A DNA stretch of 64,000 bases, from assembly GCF_030580855.1 (NCBI RefSeq), contig NZ_JAUQOP010000033.1:1-64000 (forward strand). Reading direction: 5' to 3'. The notes below the pieces were generated by a model. That model saw only the letters and a program-made list of their open reading frames with translations. It was not told the origin of the DNA and did no database searches. Source of the stretch: Pseudomonas citrullilanati (GTDB taxonomy: Bacteria; Pseudomonadota; Gammaproteobacteria; Pseudomonadales; Pseudomonadaceae). Every line of letters begins with the position of its first letter. The first letter of the stretch is position 1. Both the position numbers and the translations under genes were made by a program. Below, piece by piece: positions 32,312-42,600 of the stretch.

Positions 32312-33295
32312 ATGACCTTCATCGAGCCAGCAGGACGCCAGGCTGCCATCCCCCCTTACCGCACGCCGATGCGTGCCCCCGAGCCGTGGCTGGCCTTGGC
32401 CGCGAGCATCGAGCCCCAGGTGGCGCAGTGCTTCCTGGTCAGTGCGCGCTGCGGCTGCTTCATGCAAGCGGCGCGCAGCCTCAACGTCAAGGCGACCTGG
32501 TTGCGCAAGCAACTGGCGCAGTTGGAGGGGCGCTTGCAACGTTCGCTGTTCAGCTACCAGGGCAGTGCCTTGGCCCTCAGCCGCGAAGGCCGGCAACTGC
32601 AAGCGCGGCTGATTGCCCTGGCTCACGAAGGGGCGGCGCCGCTGAATGACCAGCCGCTGATTCGCCTGGCGGTGGCCGAATCGATCCTGCATGACATCCT
32701 CGGGCGCGACCTGATCGCGCTGTTGCGCCGCAATGCCAGCGTCCGCTTGCAGATCATCACCCTGGACAGCGACCTGGCACTGCAAGCGGTCAGCGCCGAC
32801 CTGGTGCTGTGGCTCAGCGATACCCCGGCCGCGGTGCCGGGCCCAAGCTTCGCCACATTGCCGGCGCAGCGGCTGGCGCGCCTGGACTACGTGCCGCACA
32901 TGGCCAAGCGTTATTCACGGCCGGCCACGCGTCCGGCGTGCCTGGACGACCTCAACGACTACATGCTGGTGCAGTGGCTGGCGGACCGGCAAGTGGACAG
33001 CTTCGCGCCCTGGAACAACCTGTTGGAGCAGCGCCCGGCGGGCGTGGTGCAGGTGCAATCCTATGAACTGATGCTGGAGATGATCCGTTGCAGCGCCTGC
33101 ATCGGCTTGCTGCCCCAGTACATGAGCCGTTTCGACCGCGGCCTGGTGGCCCTGCCAGGCATCTTCGGCCCGCCGATGCAGCGCGATGTGTGGATGGCCA
33201 TCAACGCCGAAGCCCAAGCCTCGGCACAGGTGCAGATGTTCGTCGAACTGATCCGCCATACCCTGGACGAACGCGGGGACTGGTTCCAGACATAA
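32312..33295 (+). CDS. LysR-like transcriptional regulator of the Pdt/ExbB2 locus
   Basis: This 327-residue protein has a LysR-type winged helix (about 38-95: CFLVSARCGCFMQAARSLNV, LRKQLAQLEGRLQRSLF). It sits behind an unusual N-terminal extension of about 35 residues. A substrate-binding-like domain follows (LAVAESILHDILGRDLIALL to the end). The start ATG at 32312 follows GGGAG by six bases. It closes the operon, about 120 bases after the parvulin gene. The corresponding P. aeruginosa locus also ends with a LysR gene. Effector unknown. Confidence 0.82.
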   Translation: MTFIEPAGRQAAIPPYRTPMRAPEPWLALAASIEPQVAQCFLVSARCGCFMQAARSLNVKATWLRKQLAQLEGRLQRSLFSYQGSALALSREGRQLQARLIALAHEGAAPLNDQPLIRLAVAESILHDILGRDLIALLRRNASVRLQIITLDSDLALQAVSADLVLWLSDTPAAVPGPSFATLPAQRLARLDYVPHMAKRYSRPATRPACLDDLNDYMLVQWLADRQVDSFAPWNNLLEQRPAGVVQVQSYELMLEMIRCSACIGLLPQYMSRFDRGLVALPGIFGPPMQRDVWMAINAEAQASAQVQMFVELIRHTLDERGDWFQT

Positions 33296-33322
33296 GCCAC
33301 GCGCACCCACCCCAGTCCGCAC

Positions 33323-33412
33323 TTGTGGGAGCGAGCCTGCTCGCGAAGGCGCCGGCCCATCCAACCTGCGCTGCCTGACACACCGCAATCGCGAGCGGGC
33401 TCGCTCACACAG
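33323..33412. repeat. REP doublet, second copy degenerate
   Basis: A direct REP core (TTGTGGGAGCGAGCCTGCTC from 33323) is followed about 40 bases later by an inverted core. The inverted core carries TCACAC in place of TCCCAC (33390-33412). It lies between the LysR-like gene and the DUF3313 gene. Confidence 0.8.
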
Positions 33413-33541
33413 TGGGTTTGAGGGAGGTAGGCGCAGCCGTACTGAATCCCCCTGAAGCCCTTCATGAAACAGGCAAAACCCCAGGCATTGTCTATACCTT
33501 TAGTTCAAACCCGGCCCCGGGTGGATTAAAGGAGTGATCGC

Positions 33542-34213
33542 ATGAAGTTCGCATCGATGATTGGCACCGTATGCATTGCCTCGCTCGCCTTGGTGGGTTG
33601 CTCCAGCAAGGTCACCCAGCCGGACGAGTACTCCGGCTTCCTGGGCGATTACAGCCGGCTCAAGGAAGACAAGTCACCCTCGGGCGCCGAGGTGATGCGC
33701 TGGATCGATCCGAAGATCGACCCGAGCAAGTACACCAGCCTCTATATCGAACCGACGCAGTTGTATCCCAAGCCACAACCGACCGCCAGGATTCCCCAGG
33801 CCACCCTGTCCGGCATCACCGCTTATTACGATCAGGCGCTCATGCGCGAAGCGGGGAAGTCCCTGCCATTGGCCAAGAGCCCGGGCCCCGGGGTGTTGGT
33901 GATGCGCGCGGCCATTACCGCCGTAGGCAGCAAGACCGAGGGCCTGAAGCCCTATGAAGTGGTGCCGATTGCCCTGGTGGCGGCGGCGGTCAGCACGGCC
34001 AGCGGCATCCGTGACCAGGAAACCACCCTGGGCACCGAGGCGGTGTTCCTCGACGGGGGCAACAATGCCGTGGTCGCCCAGGTGGTGCGCAAGGGCACGG
34101 GCAAGCCGTTGGCCAATGATTCCCAGGTGATGAAGGTGGATGATGTCAAAGGGGTCATCGATGGCTGGGCAATGGACATGCACCAGTCGTTCCTGAAACT
34201 CAAGGCCAAGTAG
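33542..34213 (+). CDS. DUF3313 family lipoprotein
   Basis: This 223-residue lipoprotein has lipobox LALVGC (cysteine near residue 20) followed by SSKVTQPDEYSGFLGDYSRL, the hallmark of DUF3313. The rest includes KYTSLYIEPTQLYP and VLVMRAAITAVGSK. The function is unknown; the protein should be anchored in the outer membrane. AAAGGAG before the ATG supports the start. It appears to be a single-gene unit. Confidence 0.87.
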   Translation: MKFASMIGTVCIASLALVGCSSKVTQPDEYSGFLGDYSRLKEDKSPSGAEVMRWIDPKIDPSKYTSLYIEPTQLYPKPQPTARIPQATLSGITAYYDQALMREAGKSLPLAKSPGPGVLVMRAAITAVGSKTEGLKPYEVVPIALVAAAVSTASGIRDQETTLGTEAVFLDGGNNAVVAQVVRKGTGKPLANDSQVMKVDDVKGVIDGWAMDMHQSFLKLKAK

Positions 34214-34317
34214 CGGCGCCCGCGCCATGACTTTTTCCGTCCAGGCATAGGTCGCGGCCGCATTTCATGGTTAACTCCGGCCTCGACCTTTTCAAACCTG
34301 TCAGAAGGAATCCGTTC

Positions 34318-34818
34318 ATGGCTCAAGTCACGCTCAAAGGCAATCCGGTTCAAGTCAACGGCCAACTGCCCCAAGCCGGCTCCAAGGCGCCAGCCTTTTC
34401 CCTGGTGGCCGGCAATCTGTCCGACGTTACCCTGGCGAGCTTCGCCGGCAAGCGCAAGGTGCTGAACATTTTCCCAAGCGTCGACACGCCGACCTGCGCC
34501 ACCTCCGTGCGCAAGTTCAACGCCCAGGCCAACGAGCTGAACAACACCGTGGTGCTGTGCATCTCCGCCGACCTGCCGTTCGCCCAGGCGCGTTTCTGCG
34601 GTGCCGAAGGCCTGGATAACGTCCAGAGCCTGTCGACCCTGCGCGGCGCCGAGTTCATCCAGAACTATGGCGTAGCCATTGCCGATGGTCCGCTCAAGGG
34701 CCTGACCGCCCGTGCCGTCGTCGTGCTGGACGAGAACGACACCGTGCTGCACAGCGAGCTGGTCAAGGAAATCGCCGAAGAGCCGAACTACGACGCGGCG
34801 CTCAGCGCCCTGAAGTAA
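34318..34818 (+). CDS. tpx: Thiol peroxidase Tpx
   Basis: This 166-residue atypical 2-Cys peroxiredoxin reduces lipid and hydrogen peroxides with thioredoxin. The peroxidatic cysteine is in FPSVDTPTCATSVRKF (about residue 60) and the resolving cysteine in ARFCGAEGL (about 94). The start MAQVTLKGNPVQVNGQLP is family-typical; AGAAGGAA lies upstream. A longer in-frame start at 34267 is not needed. A hairpin terminator follows at 34882. Confidence 0.95.
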   Translation: MAQVTLKGNPVQVNGQLPQAGSKAPAFSLVAGNLSDVTLASFAGKRKVLNIFPSVDTPTCATSVRKFNAQANELNNTVVLCISADLPFAQARFCGAEGLDNVQSLSTLRGAEFIQNYGVAIADGPLKGLTARAVVVLDENDTVLHSELVKEIAEEPNYDAALSALK

Positions 34819-34880
34819 TGCCCTGAAAGCGATAAGTGACCTGCAATCCGCTGTGCGGATAGATCATTTATTACAATTTC

Positions 34881-34911
34881 GACGGCCAGGGTCCCACCCG
34901 GGCCGTTTTTA
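34881..34911 (+). terminator. Rho-independent terminator after tpx
   Basis: GACGGCCAGGGTCCCACCCG then GGCCGTTTTT: ACGGCC (34882-34887) pairs with GGCCGT (34901-34906), an inner GGG/CCC adds stability, and a T run follows. Confidence 0.85.
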
Positions 34912-35039
34912 TTTGTACTTCAAGGCTTTAGCCGATTTGACGATACGTAAGCCCAAGGTAAATTGCCGGTAAAGCCGCTTTGCTAAATACCGTCCAGTGC
35001 TTATCGTTCAGCCTCCCGTAGAAGAAGCCCACGCGCCCA

Positions 35040-36356
35040 ATGGTTGATCACTCCATGCAATCCTCTGTTTCCCGTCGTTCCCGTCGCTGGCTGTTCGGCT
35101 TGCTCATCGTCCTGGTCGTCGCGTTGCTGGCCTGGAAGTTCTGGCCCGCCAGCACGGCCCAAAAGCCTGGGGCAGGGCAGAAAGCCACGGCGGGGCACAT
35201 GGGACGCTCCGGTGGCATGCGGCCTGGCTTCGGCGGCGCGTCGGGGCCGATCCCGGTCCGGGTGGCCCCGGCGGTCACCGGCGACTTCCCGTTGTACTAC
35301 AAGGCGCTGGGCACGGTCACGGCGCTCAACACCATCAATGTGCGCAGCCGGGTGGGCGGGGAACTGGTCAAGATCGCCTTTGAAGAAGGGCAGATGGTCA
35401 AGGCCGGCGACCTGTTGGCCGAGATCGACCCGCGGCCGTACCAGAATGCACTGCTCCAGGCCGAAGGCACGCTGTTGCAGAACCAGGCGCAGTTGAAGAA
35501 TGCCCAGGTGGACCTGGAACGCTATCGCGGGCTGTACGCCGAGGACAGCATCGCCAAGCAGACCCTGGACACCGCCGCTGCGCTGGTCGGCCAGTACCAG
35601 GGCACGGTGAAGACCAACCAGGCCGCCGTCAACGATGCCAAGCTCAACCTGGAGTTCACCAAGATCCGTGCGCCGATCTCCGGGCGCGTCGGCTTGCGCC
35701 AGTTGGACATTGGCAACCTGGTGGCGGCAAACGACACCACGGCCCTGGCGGTGATCACCCAGACCCAGCCGATCAGCGTGGTATTCACCCTGCCGGAAAA
35801 CAGCCTCGAAACCGTGCTGGCCCGCTACCACAGCGGTGCGAAACTGCCGGTCGAGGCGTGGGACCGTGGCGACGAGAAACTCCAGGCCCAAGGTGTCCTG
35901 CAAAGCCTGGACAACCAGATCGACGTGACCACCGGCACCCTGAAGTTCAAGGCTCGCTACGATAACCGCGACCAGTCGCTGTTCCCCAACCAGTTTGTCA
36001 ATGTGCGCCTGCTGGCCGACACCCTCAAGGGCGTGATCCTGGCACCGACGGCGGCCATCCAGTTCGGCACCAACGGCACCTTCGTCTATGCCCTGGAGGG
36101 CGACAGGAAAGTCACCCTCAAGACGCTCAAGATCGGTGCCAGCGACGGCCAGAACACCGTGGTCCTCGAAGGCCTGGCCGCCGGCGATCGGGTGGTCCTG
36201 GAAGGCACCGACCGCCTGAAGGAAGGCAGCGAGGTGGAAGTGGTCAACGACAGCCAGGACGTGCCGACCTCGCCAACCGAACACTTGCAAGGCAAGACTG
36301 CGGCCGCGCCGGCTGAACCGGCAGCGGCCGACAAGGCGAAAAAGGGCGGCGCATGA
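35040..36356 (+). CDS. muxA: RND efflux membrane fusion protein (MuxA/MdtA)
   Basis: This 438-residue periplasmic adaptor has an N-terminal signal-anchor helix (WLFGLLIVLVVALLAWKFW). The lipoyl halves (TALNTINVRSRVGGELVKIA; IRAPISGRVGLRQLDIGNLV) flank a coiled-coil hairpin, and a beta-barrel domain follows (AILITQTQPISVVFTLPE-like: TQTQPISVVFTLPENS). It joins two RND pumps, MuxB and MuxC, to OpmB. Its stop overlaps the muxB start (ATGA). The ATG at 35040 lacks a strong Shine-Dalgarno; the ATG five codons later is an alternative. In P. aeruginosa MuxABC-OpmB transports novobiocin, aztreonam, macrolides and tetracycline. Confidence 0.9.
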   Translation: MVDHSMQSSVSRRSRRWLFGLLIVLVVALLAWKFWPASTAQKPGAGQKATAGHMGRSGGMRPGFGGASGPIPVRVAPAVTGDFPLYYKALGTVTALNTINVRSRVGGELVKIAFEEGQMVKAGDLLAEIDPRPYQNALLQAEGTLLQNQAQLKNAQVDLERYRGLYAEDSIAKQTLDTAAALVGQYQGTVKTNQAAVNDAKLNLEFTKIRAPISGRVGLRQLDIGNLVAANDTTALAVITQTQPISVVFTLPENSLETVLARYHSGAKLPVEAWDRGDEKLQAQGVLQSLDNQIDVTTGTLKFKARYDNRDQSLFPNQFVNVRLLADTLKGVILAPTAAIQFGTNGTFVYALEGDRKVTLKTLKIGASDGQNTVVLEGLAAGDRVVLEGTDRLKEGSEVEVVNDSQDVPTSPTEHLQGKTAAAPAEPAAADKAKKGGA

Positions 36357-39300
36357 ATCTCTCGCGGCTGTTCATCCTGCGCCCGGTCGCCACGACCCTG
36401 AGCATGCTCGCCATCGTCCTGGCCGGCCTGATCGCCTATCGGCTGCTGCCGGTGTCGGCGCTGCCCCAGGTCGATTACCCGACCATCCGCGTGATGACCC
36501 TGTACCCGGGCGCGAGCCCCGATGTGATGACCAGTGCGGTGACCGCGCCCCTGGAACGGCAGTTCGGGCAAATGCCGGGGTTGACGCAGATGGCGTCCAC
36601 CAGCTCCGGTGGCGCGTCGGTGATCACCCTGCGCTTCAATCTCGAGATCAACATGGACGTCGCCGAGCAACAGGTGCAGGCGGCGATCAACGCGGCCACC
36701 AACCTGTTGCCCAACGACCTCCCGGCGCCGCCGGTGTACAACAAGGTCAACCCGGCGGACACCCCGGTGCTGACCCTGGCGATTACCTCCAAGACCATGC
36801 TGCTGCCCAAGCTCAATGACCTGGTGGACACCCGCATGGCGCAGAAGATCGCCCAGATCAGCGGGGTCGGCATGGTGACCATCGCCGGTGGCCAGCGCCA
36901 GGCGGTGCGGATCAAGGTCAACCCCGAGGCGCTGGCGGCCAATGGCCTGAACCTGGCGGATGTACGCACGCTGATCGGTGCTTCCAACGTCAACCAGCCC
37001 AAGGGCAACTTCGATGGGCCGACGCGGGTCTCGATGCTCGACGCCAACGATCAGCTGACCTCGCCCAAGGACTACGCCGAGTTGATCCTGGCCTACGCCA
37101 ATGGCGCGCCGTTGCGGCTCAAGGACGTGGCGCAGATCGTCGACGGTGCCGAGAACGAGCGTCTTGCCGCCTGGGCCAACGAAAACCAGGCCGTGCTGCT
37201 GAACATCCAGCGCCAGCCAGGGGCCAACGTCATCGAGGTGGTGGACCGGATCAAGGCCTTGCTGCCGAGCATCACCGACAACCTGCCGGCCGGCCTCGAC
37301 GTCACCGTGCTCACCGACCGCACCCAGACCATCCGCGCCTCGGTCACCGACGTGCAACATGAACTGCTGATCGCCATTGCCCTGGTGGTCATGGTGACGT
37401 TCCTGTTCCTGCGCCGTGTCAGCGCCACCATTATCCCGTCGGTGGCGGTGCCGCTGTCGTTGATCGGGACATTCGGCGTGATGTACCTGGCGGGTTTCTC
37501 CATCAACAACCTGACGCTGATGGCCCTGACCATCGCTACCGGTTTCGTGGTGGACGACGCCATCGTCATGCTGGAGAACATCGCCCGTTACATCGAGGAG
37601 GGCGACAGTCCGCTGCAGGCCGCGCTCAAGGGCGCGAAGCAGATCGGCTTCACCCTGGTGTCGCTGACCCTGTCACTGATTGCCGTGTTGATCCCGCTGC
37701 TGTTCATGGCGGATGTGGTAGGGCGGTTGTTCCGTGAGTTCGCCATCACCCTGGCGGTGGCCATCCTGATTTCCCTGGTGGTGTCCCTGACACTGACGCC
37801 GATGATGTGCGCGCGCCTGCTCAAGCGCGAACCCAAGGAGCACGAGCAAGGTCGTTTCTACCGCGCCAGCGGGGCCTGGATCGACTGGTTGATCGAAGGC
37901 TACGGGCGCCGGTTGCAGTGGGTGCTCAAGCACCAGCCGCTGACCCTGCTGGTGGCGGTGGGCAGCCTGGTATTGACGGTGGTCCTGTACCTGGCCGTGC
38001 CCAAGGGCTTTTTCCCGGTGCAGGACACCGGGGTGATCCAGGGCATCTCCGAAGCGCCGCAATCGATCTCGTTCGCCGCCATGAGCGAACGCCAGCAGCA
38101 ACTGGCCAAGGTGATCCTCGCTGATCCGGCGGTGGAAAGCCTGTCGTCCTACATCGGCGTGGACGGTGACAACGCCACCCTCAACAGCGGCCGCCTGTTG
38201 ATCAACCTCAAGCCGCACGGCGAACGGGATGACAGTGCCACGGCGATCATTGCCCGCTTGCAGCCGCAGCTGGATCGCCTGGTGGGCATCCGCCTGTTCA
38301 TGCAGCCGGTGCAGGACCTGACCATCGAGGACCGGGTCAGCCGCACCCAGTACCAGTTCAGCCTGTCGTCGCCGGACGCCGAGTTGCTCAGCCTCTGGAG
38401 CGGGCGGCTGGTCGAAGCCCTGGCCAGCCAGCCGGAGTTGACCGACGTTGCCAGCGATCTGCAGGACAAGGGCCTCCAGGTCTACCTGGTGATCGACCGC
38501 GATGCCGCGTCACGCCTGGGCGTGTCGGTGTCGAACATCACCGATGCGCTATATGACGCCTTCGGCCAGCGCCAGATCTCGACCATCTATACCCAGGCCA
38601 GCCAGTACCGCGTGGTGTTGCAGGCCCAGGCCGGCGAGCGCATCGGGCCCCAGGCGCTGGACCAGATCCACGTCAAGACCACCGATGGCGGGCAAGTGCG
38701 GTTGTCGAGCCTGGCCCGGGTCGAGGAGCGCCAGGCGCAACTGGCGATTGCCCACATCGGCCAGTTCCCGGCGGTGATGATGTCTTTCAACCTCGCCCCC
38801 GGCGTGGCCCTCGGGCACGCGGTGGAGGTGATCGAAAAGGTCCAGCACGACATCGGCATGCCGCTGGGCGTACAGACCGAGTTCCAGGGCGCGGCCCAGG
38901 CGTTCCAGGCCTCGTTGTCGAGTACCTTGCTGCTGATCCTGGCGGCGGTGGTGACCATGTACATCGTCCTTGGCGTGCTGTACGAGAGCTACATCCACCC
39001 GATCACCATCCTGTCCACGTTGCCCTCGGCGGCGATTGGCGCCTTGCTGGCCCTGATCCTCACCGGCAACGACCTGGGCATGATCGCGATCATCGGCATC
39101 ATCCTGCTGATCGGCATCGTCAAGAAGAACGCGATCATGATGATCGACTTCGCCCTCGATGCCGAACGCAACCAGGGCGTGGACCCGCAGACGGCGATCT
39201 ACCAGGCCGCGCTGCTGCGTTTCCGGCCGATCCTGATGACCACCCTGGCGGCATTGTTCGGTGCGGTGCCGCTGATGCTCGCCACCGGCTCCGGCGCGGA

Positions 39301-39448
39301 ATTGCGCCAGCCCCTGGGTTTGGTGATGGTGGGCGGGCTGCTGGTGAGCCAGGTCCTGACGTTGTTCACCACGCCGGTGATCTACCTGTACTTCGACCGG
39401 CTGGGCCGTCGGTTTGCCAGGGCGGACGGGAAGGAGGTGTCGGTATGA
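36353..39448 (+). CDS. muxB: RND efflux transporter MuxB (MdtB type)
   Basis: This 1031-residue inner-membrane proton antiporter has the RND twelve-helix plan with two large periplasmic loops. Visible are the start NLSRLFILRPVATTLSMLAI, the TM4 motif ATGFVVDDAIVMLENI containing the two proton-relay aspartates, and IRPILMTTLAALFGAVPLM-like RFRPILMTTLAALFGAVPLM near the end. It forms heteromeric pumps with MuxC. Length matches MdtB/MuxB. It is followed by a 157-base gap holding a large inverted repeat before muxC, while the other joins of the operon overlap. Confidence 0.93.
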   Translation: MNLSRLFILRPVATTLSMLAIVLAGLIAYRLLPVSALPQVDYPTIRVMTLYPGASPDVMTSAVTAPLERQFGQMPGLTQMASTSSGGASVITLRFNLEINMDVAEQQVQAAINAATNLLPNDLPAPPVYNKVNPADTPVLTLAITSKTMLLPKLNDLVDTRMAQKIAQISGVGMVTIAGGQRQAVRIKVNPEALAANGLNLADVRTLIGASNVNQPKGNFDGPTRVSMLDANDQLTSPKDYAELILAYANGAPLRLKDVAQIVDGAENERLAAWANENQAVLLNIQRQPGANVIEVVDRIKALLPSITDNLPAGLDVTVLTDRTQTIRASVTDVQHELLIAIALVVMVTFLFLRRVSATIIPSVAVPLSLIGTFGVMYLAGFSINNLTLMALTIATGFVVDDAIVMLENIARYIEEGDSPLQAALKGAKQIGFTLVSLTLSLIAVLIPLLFMADVVGRLFREFAITLAVAILISLVVSLTLTPMMCARLLKREPKEHEQGRFYRASGAWIDWLIEGYGRRLQWVLKHQPLTLLVAVGSLVLTVVLYLAVPKGFFPVQDTGVIQGISEAPQSISFAAMSERQQQLAKVILADPAVESLSSYIGVDGDNATLNSGRLLINLKPHGERDDSATAIIARLQPQLDRLVGIRLFMQPVQDLTIEDRVSRTQYQFSLSSPDAELLSLWSGRLVEALASQPELTDVASDLQDKGLQVYLVIDRDAASRLGVSVSNITDALYDAFGQRQISTIYTQASQYRVVLQAQAGERIGPQALDQIHVKTTDGGQVRLSSLARVEERQAQLAIAHIGQFPAVMMSFNLAPGVALGHAVEVIEKVQHDIGMPLGVQTEFQGAAQAFQASLSSTLLLILAAVVTMYIVLGVLYESYIHPITILSTLPSAAIGALLALILTGNDLGMIAIIGIILLIGIVKKNAIMMIDFALDAERNQGVDPQTAIYQAALLRFRPILMTTLAALFGAVPLMLATGSGAELRQPLGLVMVGGLLVSQVLTLFTTPVIYLYFDRLGRRFARADGKEVSV

Positions 39449-39461
39449 GCCAGGCGCTTCT

Positions 39462-39555
39462 CTTGTGGCGAGGGGATTTATCCCCGCTGGGCTGCGCAGC
39501 GGCCCCTTTGGTGAGTGCTGCGCACTCAAGCGGGGATAAATCCCCTCGCCACAAG
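39462..39555. repeat. 27-bp perfect inverted repeat element inside the mux operon
   Basis: The left arm 39462-39488 and the right arm 39529-39555 are perfectly complementary over 27 bases. Each contains GAGGGGATTTATCCCC, itself a palindrome. The 40-base loop holds the smaller palindrome GCTGCGCAGC. A second, diverged copy of this element type lies after opmB (44202-44325), and a short one at 61874. It belongs to a second dispersed repeat family, different from the GTGGGAGCG REP. In mRNA it would form a very stable hairpin between muxB and muxC. Confidence 0.9.
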
Positions 39556-39605
39556 CGCCCAAATGTCGCCCTTGGTTTTTCGTCCGCAATCTGGAGCCGC
39601 GGCCA

Positions 39606-42600
39606 ATGAACCTCTCCGGCCCGTTCATCAGGCGCCCGGTGGCGACCATGCTCCTGAGTTTCGCCATCACGCTGCTCGGCGGCGTGTGCTTCGGCCTGTT
39701 GCCGGTTTCGCCGCTGCCGCAGATGGATTTCCCGGTGATTGTCGTCCAGGCCAGCCTGCCCGGGGCCAGCCCGGAAGTGATGGCGTCGACGGTGGCAACG
39801 CCCTTGGAACGATCCTTCGGCGCCATTGCCGGGGTCAACACCATGAGCAGCCGGTCCAGCCAGGGTTCGACCCGCGTCATCCTGCAATTCGACCTGGACC
39901 GCGACATCAACGGCGCGGCCCGGGAAGTGCAGGCCGCCATCAACGCTTCGCGCAACCTGTTGCCCAGCGGCATGCGCAGCATGCCCACCTACAAGAAGGT
40001 CAACCCGTCCCAGGCGCCGATCATGGTGCTGTCGCTGACCTCCGATGTGCTGGAGAAAGGCCAGCTCTATGACCTGGCCTCGACCATCCTGTCCCAGAGC
40101 CTGTCCCAGGTATCAGGCGTCGGCGAAGTGCAGATCGGCGGCAGTTCCCTGCCGGCGGTGCGCATCGAACTGGAGCCCAAGTCGCTCGACCAGTATGGCG
40201 TGGCCTTGGACGACGTGCGCACCGCGATTGCCAATAGCAACGTGCGCCGGCCCAAGGGGTCGGTGGAAGACGACCAGCGAATGTGGCAGGTCCAGGCCAA
40301 CGACCAACTGGAAAAAGCCAAGGACTACGAAACGCTGATCATCCGTTACCAGGATGGCTCGGTGCTGCGCCTCAAGGACGTGGCGAAAGTCACCGACAGC
40401 GTCGAGGACCGCTACAACAGTGGTTTCTTCAACGACGACGCCGCGGTGCTGCTGGTGATCAACCGGCAGGCCGGGGCCAACATCATCGAGACGGTCAACG
40501 AGATCAAGGCCCAGTTGCCAGCGTTGCAGGCCGTGCTGCCGGCCAGCGTCAAGCTGAACCTGGCGATGGACCGCTCGCCAGTGATCAAGGCCACCCTGCA
40601 TGAAGCGGAAATGACCTTGCTGATCGCGGTGGCCCTGGTGGTCATGGTGGTGTTCCTGTTCCTGGGCAACTTCCGCGCCTCGTTGATCCCGACCCTGGCG
40701 GTGCCGGTGTCGCTGGTGGGCACGTTCGCGGTGATGTACCTGTACGGCTTTTCGTTGAACAACCTGTCGCTGATGGCGCTGATCCTGGCCACCGGGCTGG
40801 TGGTGGACGATGCCATCGTGGTGCTGGAGAACATTTCCCGGCACATCGACGAGGGCGTGGCGCCGATGGAGGCCGCGTACCTGGGGGCCAGGGAAGTCGG
40901 CTTTACCTTGCTGTCGATGAACGTCTCCCTGGTGGCGGTGTTCCTGTCGATCCTGTTCATGGGCGGGATCATCGAGAGCCTGTTCCGCGAGTTTTCCATC
41001 ACCCTGGCGGCGTCCATCGTGGTCTCGCTGGTGGTGTCGCTGACCCTCACGCCAATGCTCTGCGCCCGTTGGCTCAAGCCGCACGTGCCCGGGCAGGAGA
41101 ACCGCTTGCAGCGTTGGAGCCAGCGGCTCAACGAGCGGATGGTCCGCGGTTACGCCACCAGCCTGGATTGGGTCTTGCGCCATCGCCGCCTGACCTTGCT
41201 CAGCCTGTTGGTGACCATCGGCGTGAACGTGGCGTTGTACGTCGTGGTGCCAAAGACCTTCATGCCGCAACAGGACACCGGTCAACTGATCGGCTTCGTG
41301 CGCGGCGACGACGGGCTGTCGTTCAACGTGATGCAACCGAAGATGGAGATCTTCCGGCGTGCGGTGCTCAAGGATGACGCGGTGCAGAGCGTCGCCGGCT
41401 TCATCGGTGGCAACAACGGCACCAACAATGCCTTCATGCTGGTGCGCCTCAAGCCTATCAAGGACCGCGGGATTTCCGCGCAGAAAGTCATCGAGCGCCT
41501 GCGCAAGGAAATGCCCAAGGTCCCTGGCGCCCAGCTCATGTTGATGGCGGACCAGGACTTGCAGTTTGGTGGCGGGCGCGAGCAGACCACCTCGCAATAC
41601 TCCTACATCCTGCAAAGCGCCGACCTGGCGTCACTGCGCGAGTGGTATCCGAAGGTCACGGCGGCGTTCCGAGCCCTGCCGGAGCTGACCGCCATCGACG
41701 CCCGCGACGGTGGCGGGGCGCAACAAGTGACGCTGGTGGTGGACCGCGACCAGGCCAAGCGGCTGGGCATCGACATGAACATTGTCACTGCGGTGCTGAA
41801 CAACGCCTACAGCCAGCGGCAGATTTCCACCATCTACGACAGCCTCAACCAGTACCAGGTGGTAATGGAGGTCAACCCCAAGTATGCCCAGGACCCGAGC
41901 ACCCTCGAACAGGTCCAGGTGATTACCGCCGACGGCGCGCGGGTACCGCTGTCGACCATCGCCCATTACGAAAACAGCCTGGAGGACGACCGCGTCAGCC
42001 ATGAAGGCCAATTCGCCTCCGAGAGCATTTCATTCGACATGGCTGAAGGCGTGACGGTGGAGCAGGGCAGCGCGGCCATCGAACGGGCCATTGCCAAGCT
42101 CGGGATGCCCGAGGACGTCATTGCGAAAATGGCCGGCACCGCCGATGCGTTCGCGGCCACCCAGAAGAGCCAGCCGTTCATGATCCTCGGGGCGTTGCTG
42201 GCGGTCTACCTGGTGTTGGGCGTGCTGTACGAAAGCTACATCCACCCGCTGACCATCCTCTCTACGCTGCCGTCGGCCGGGGTCGGCGCCTTGCTGTCGA
42301 TCTATGCGCTGGGCAGCGAGTTCAGCCTGATTTCGCTACTGGGACTGTTCCTGCTGATTGGGGTGGTGAAGAAAAACGCGATCCTGATGATCGACCTGGC
42401 GCTGCAATTGGAGCGCGGCGGCCAGTCGCCGCTCGAATCGATCCGCAGTGCCTGCCTGCTGCGCCTGCGGCCGATTCTGATGACCACGTTGGCGGCGATC
42501 CTGGGCGCCTTGCCGCTGTTGCTCGGCAGTGCCGAAGGCGCGGAAATGCGCCAGCCGCTGGGCCTGACCATCATCGGCGGGCTGGTGTTCAGCCAGGTAC

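Noticed and set aside
39449..39605. Rho-independent terminator ending muxB
   Set aside because: The hairpin is not followed by a T run, and its sequence recurs elsewhere as a dispersed repeat.
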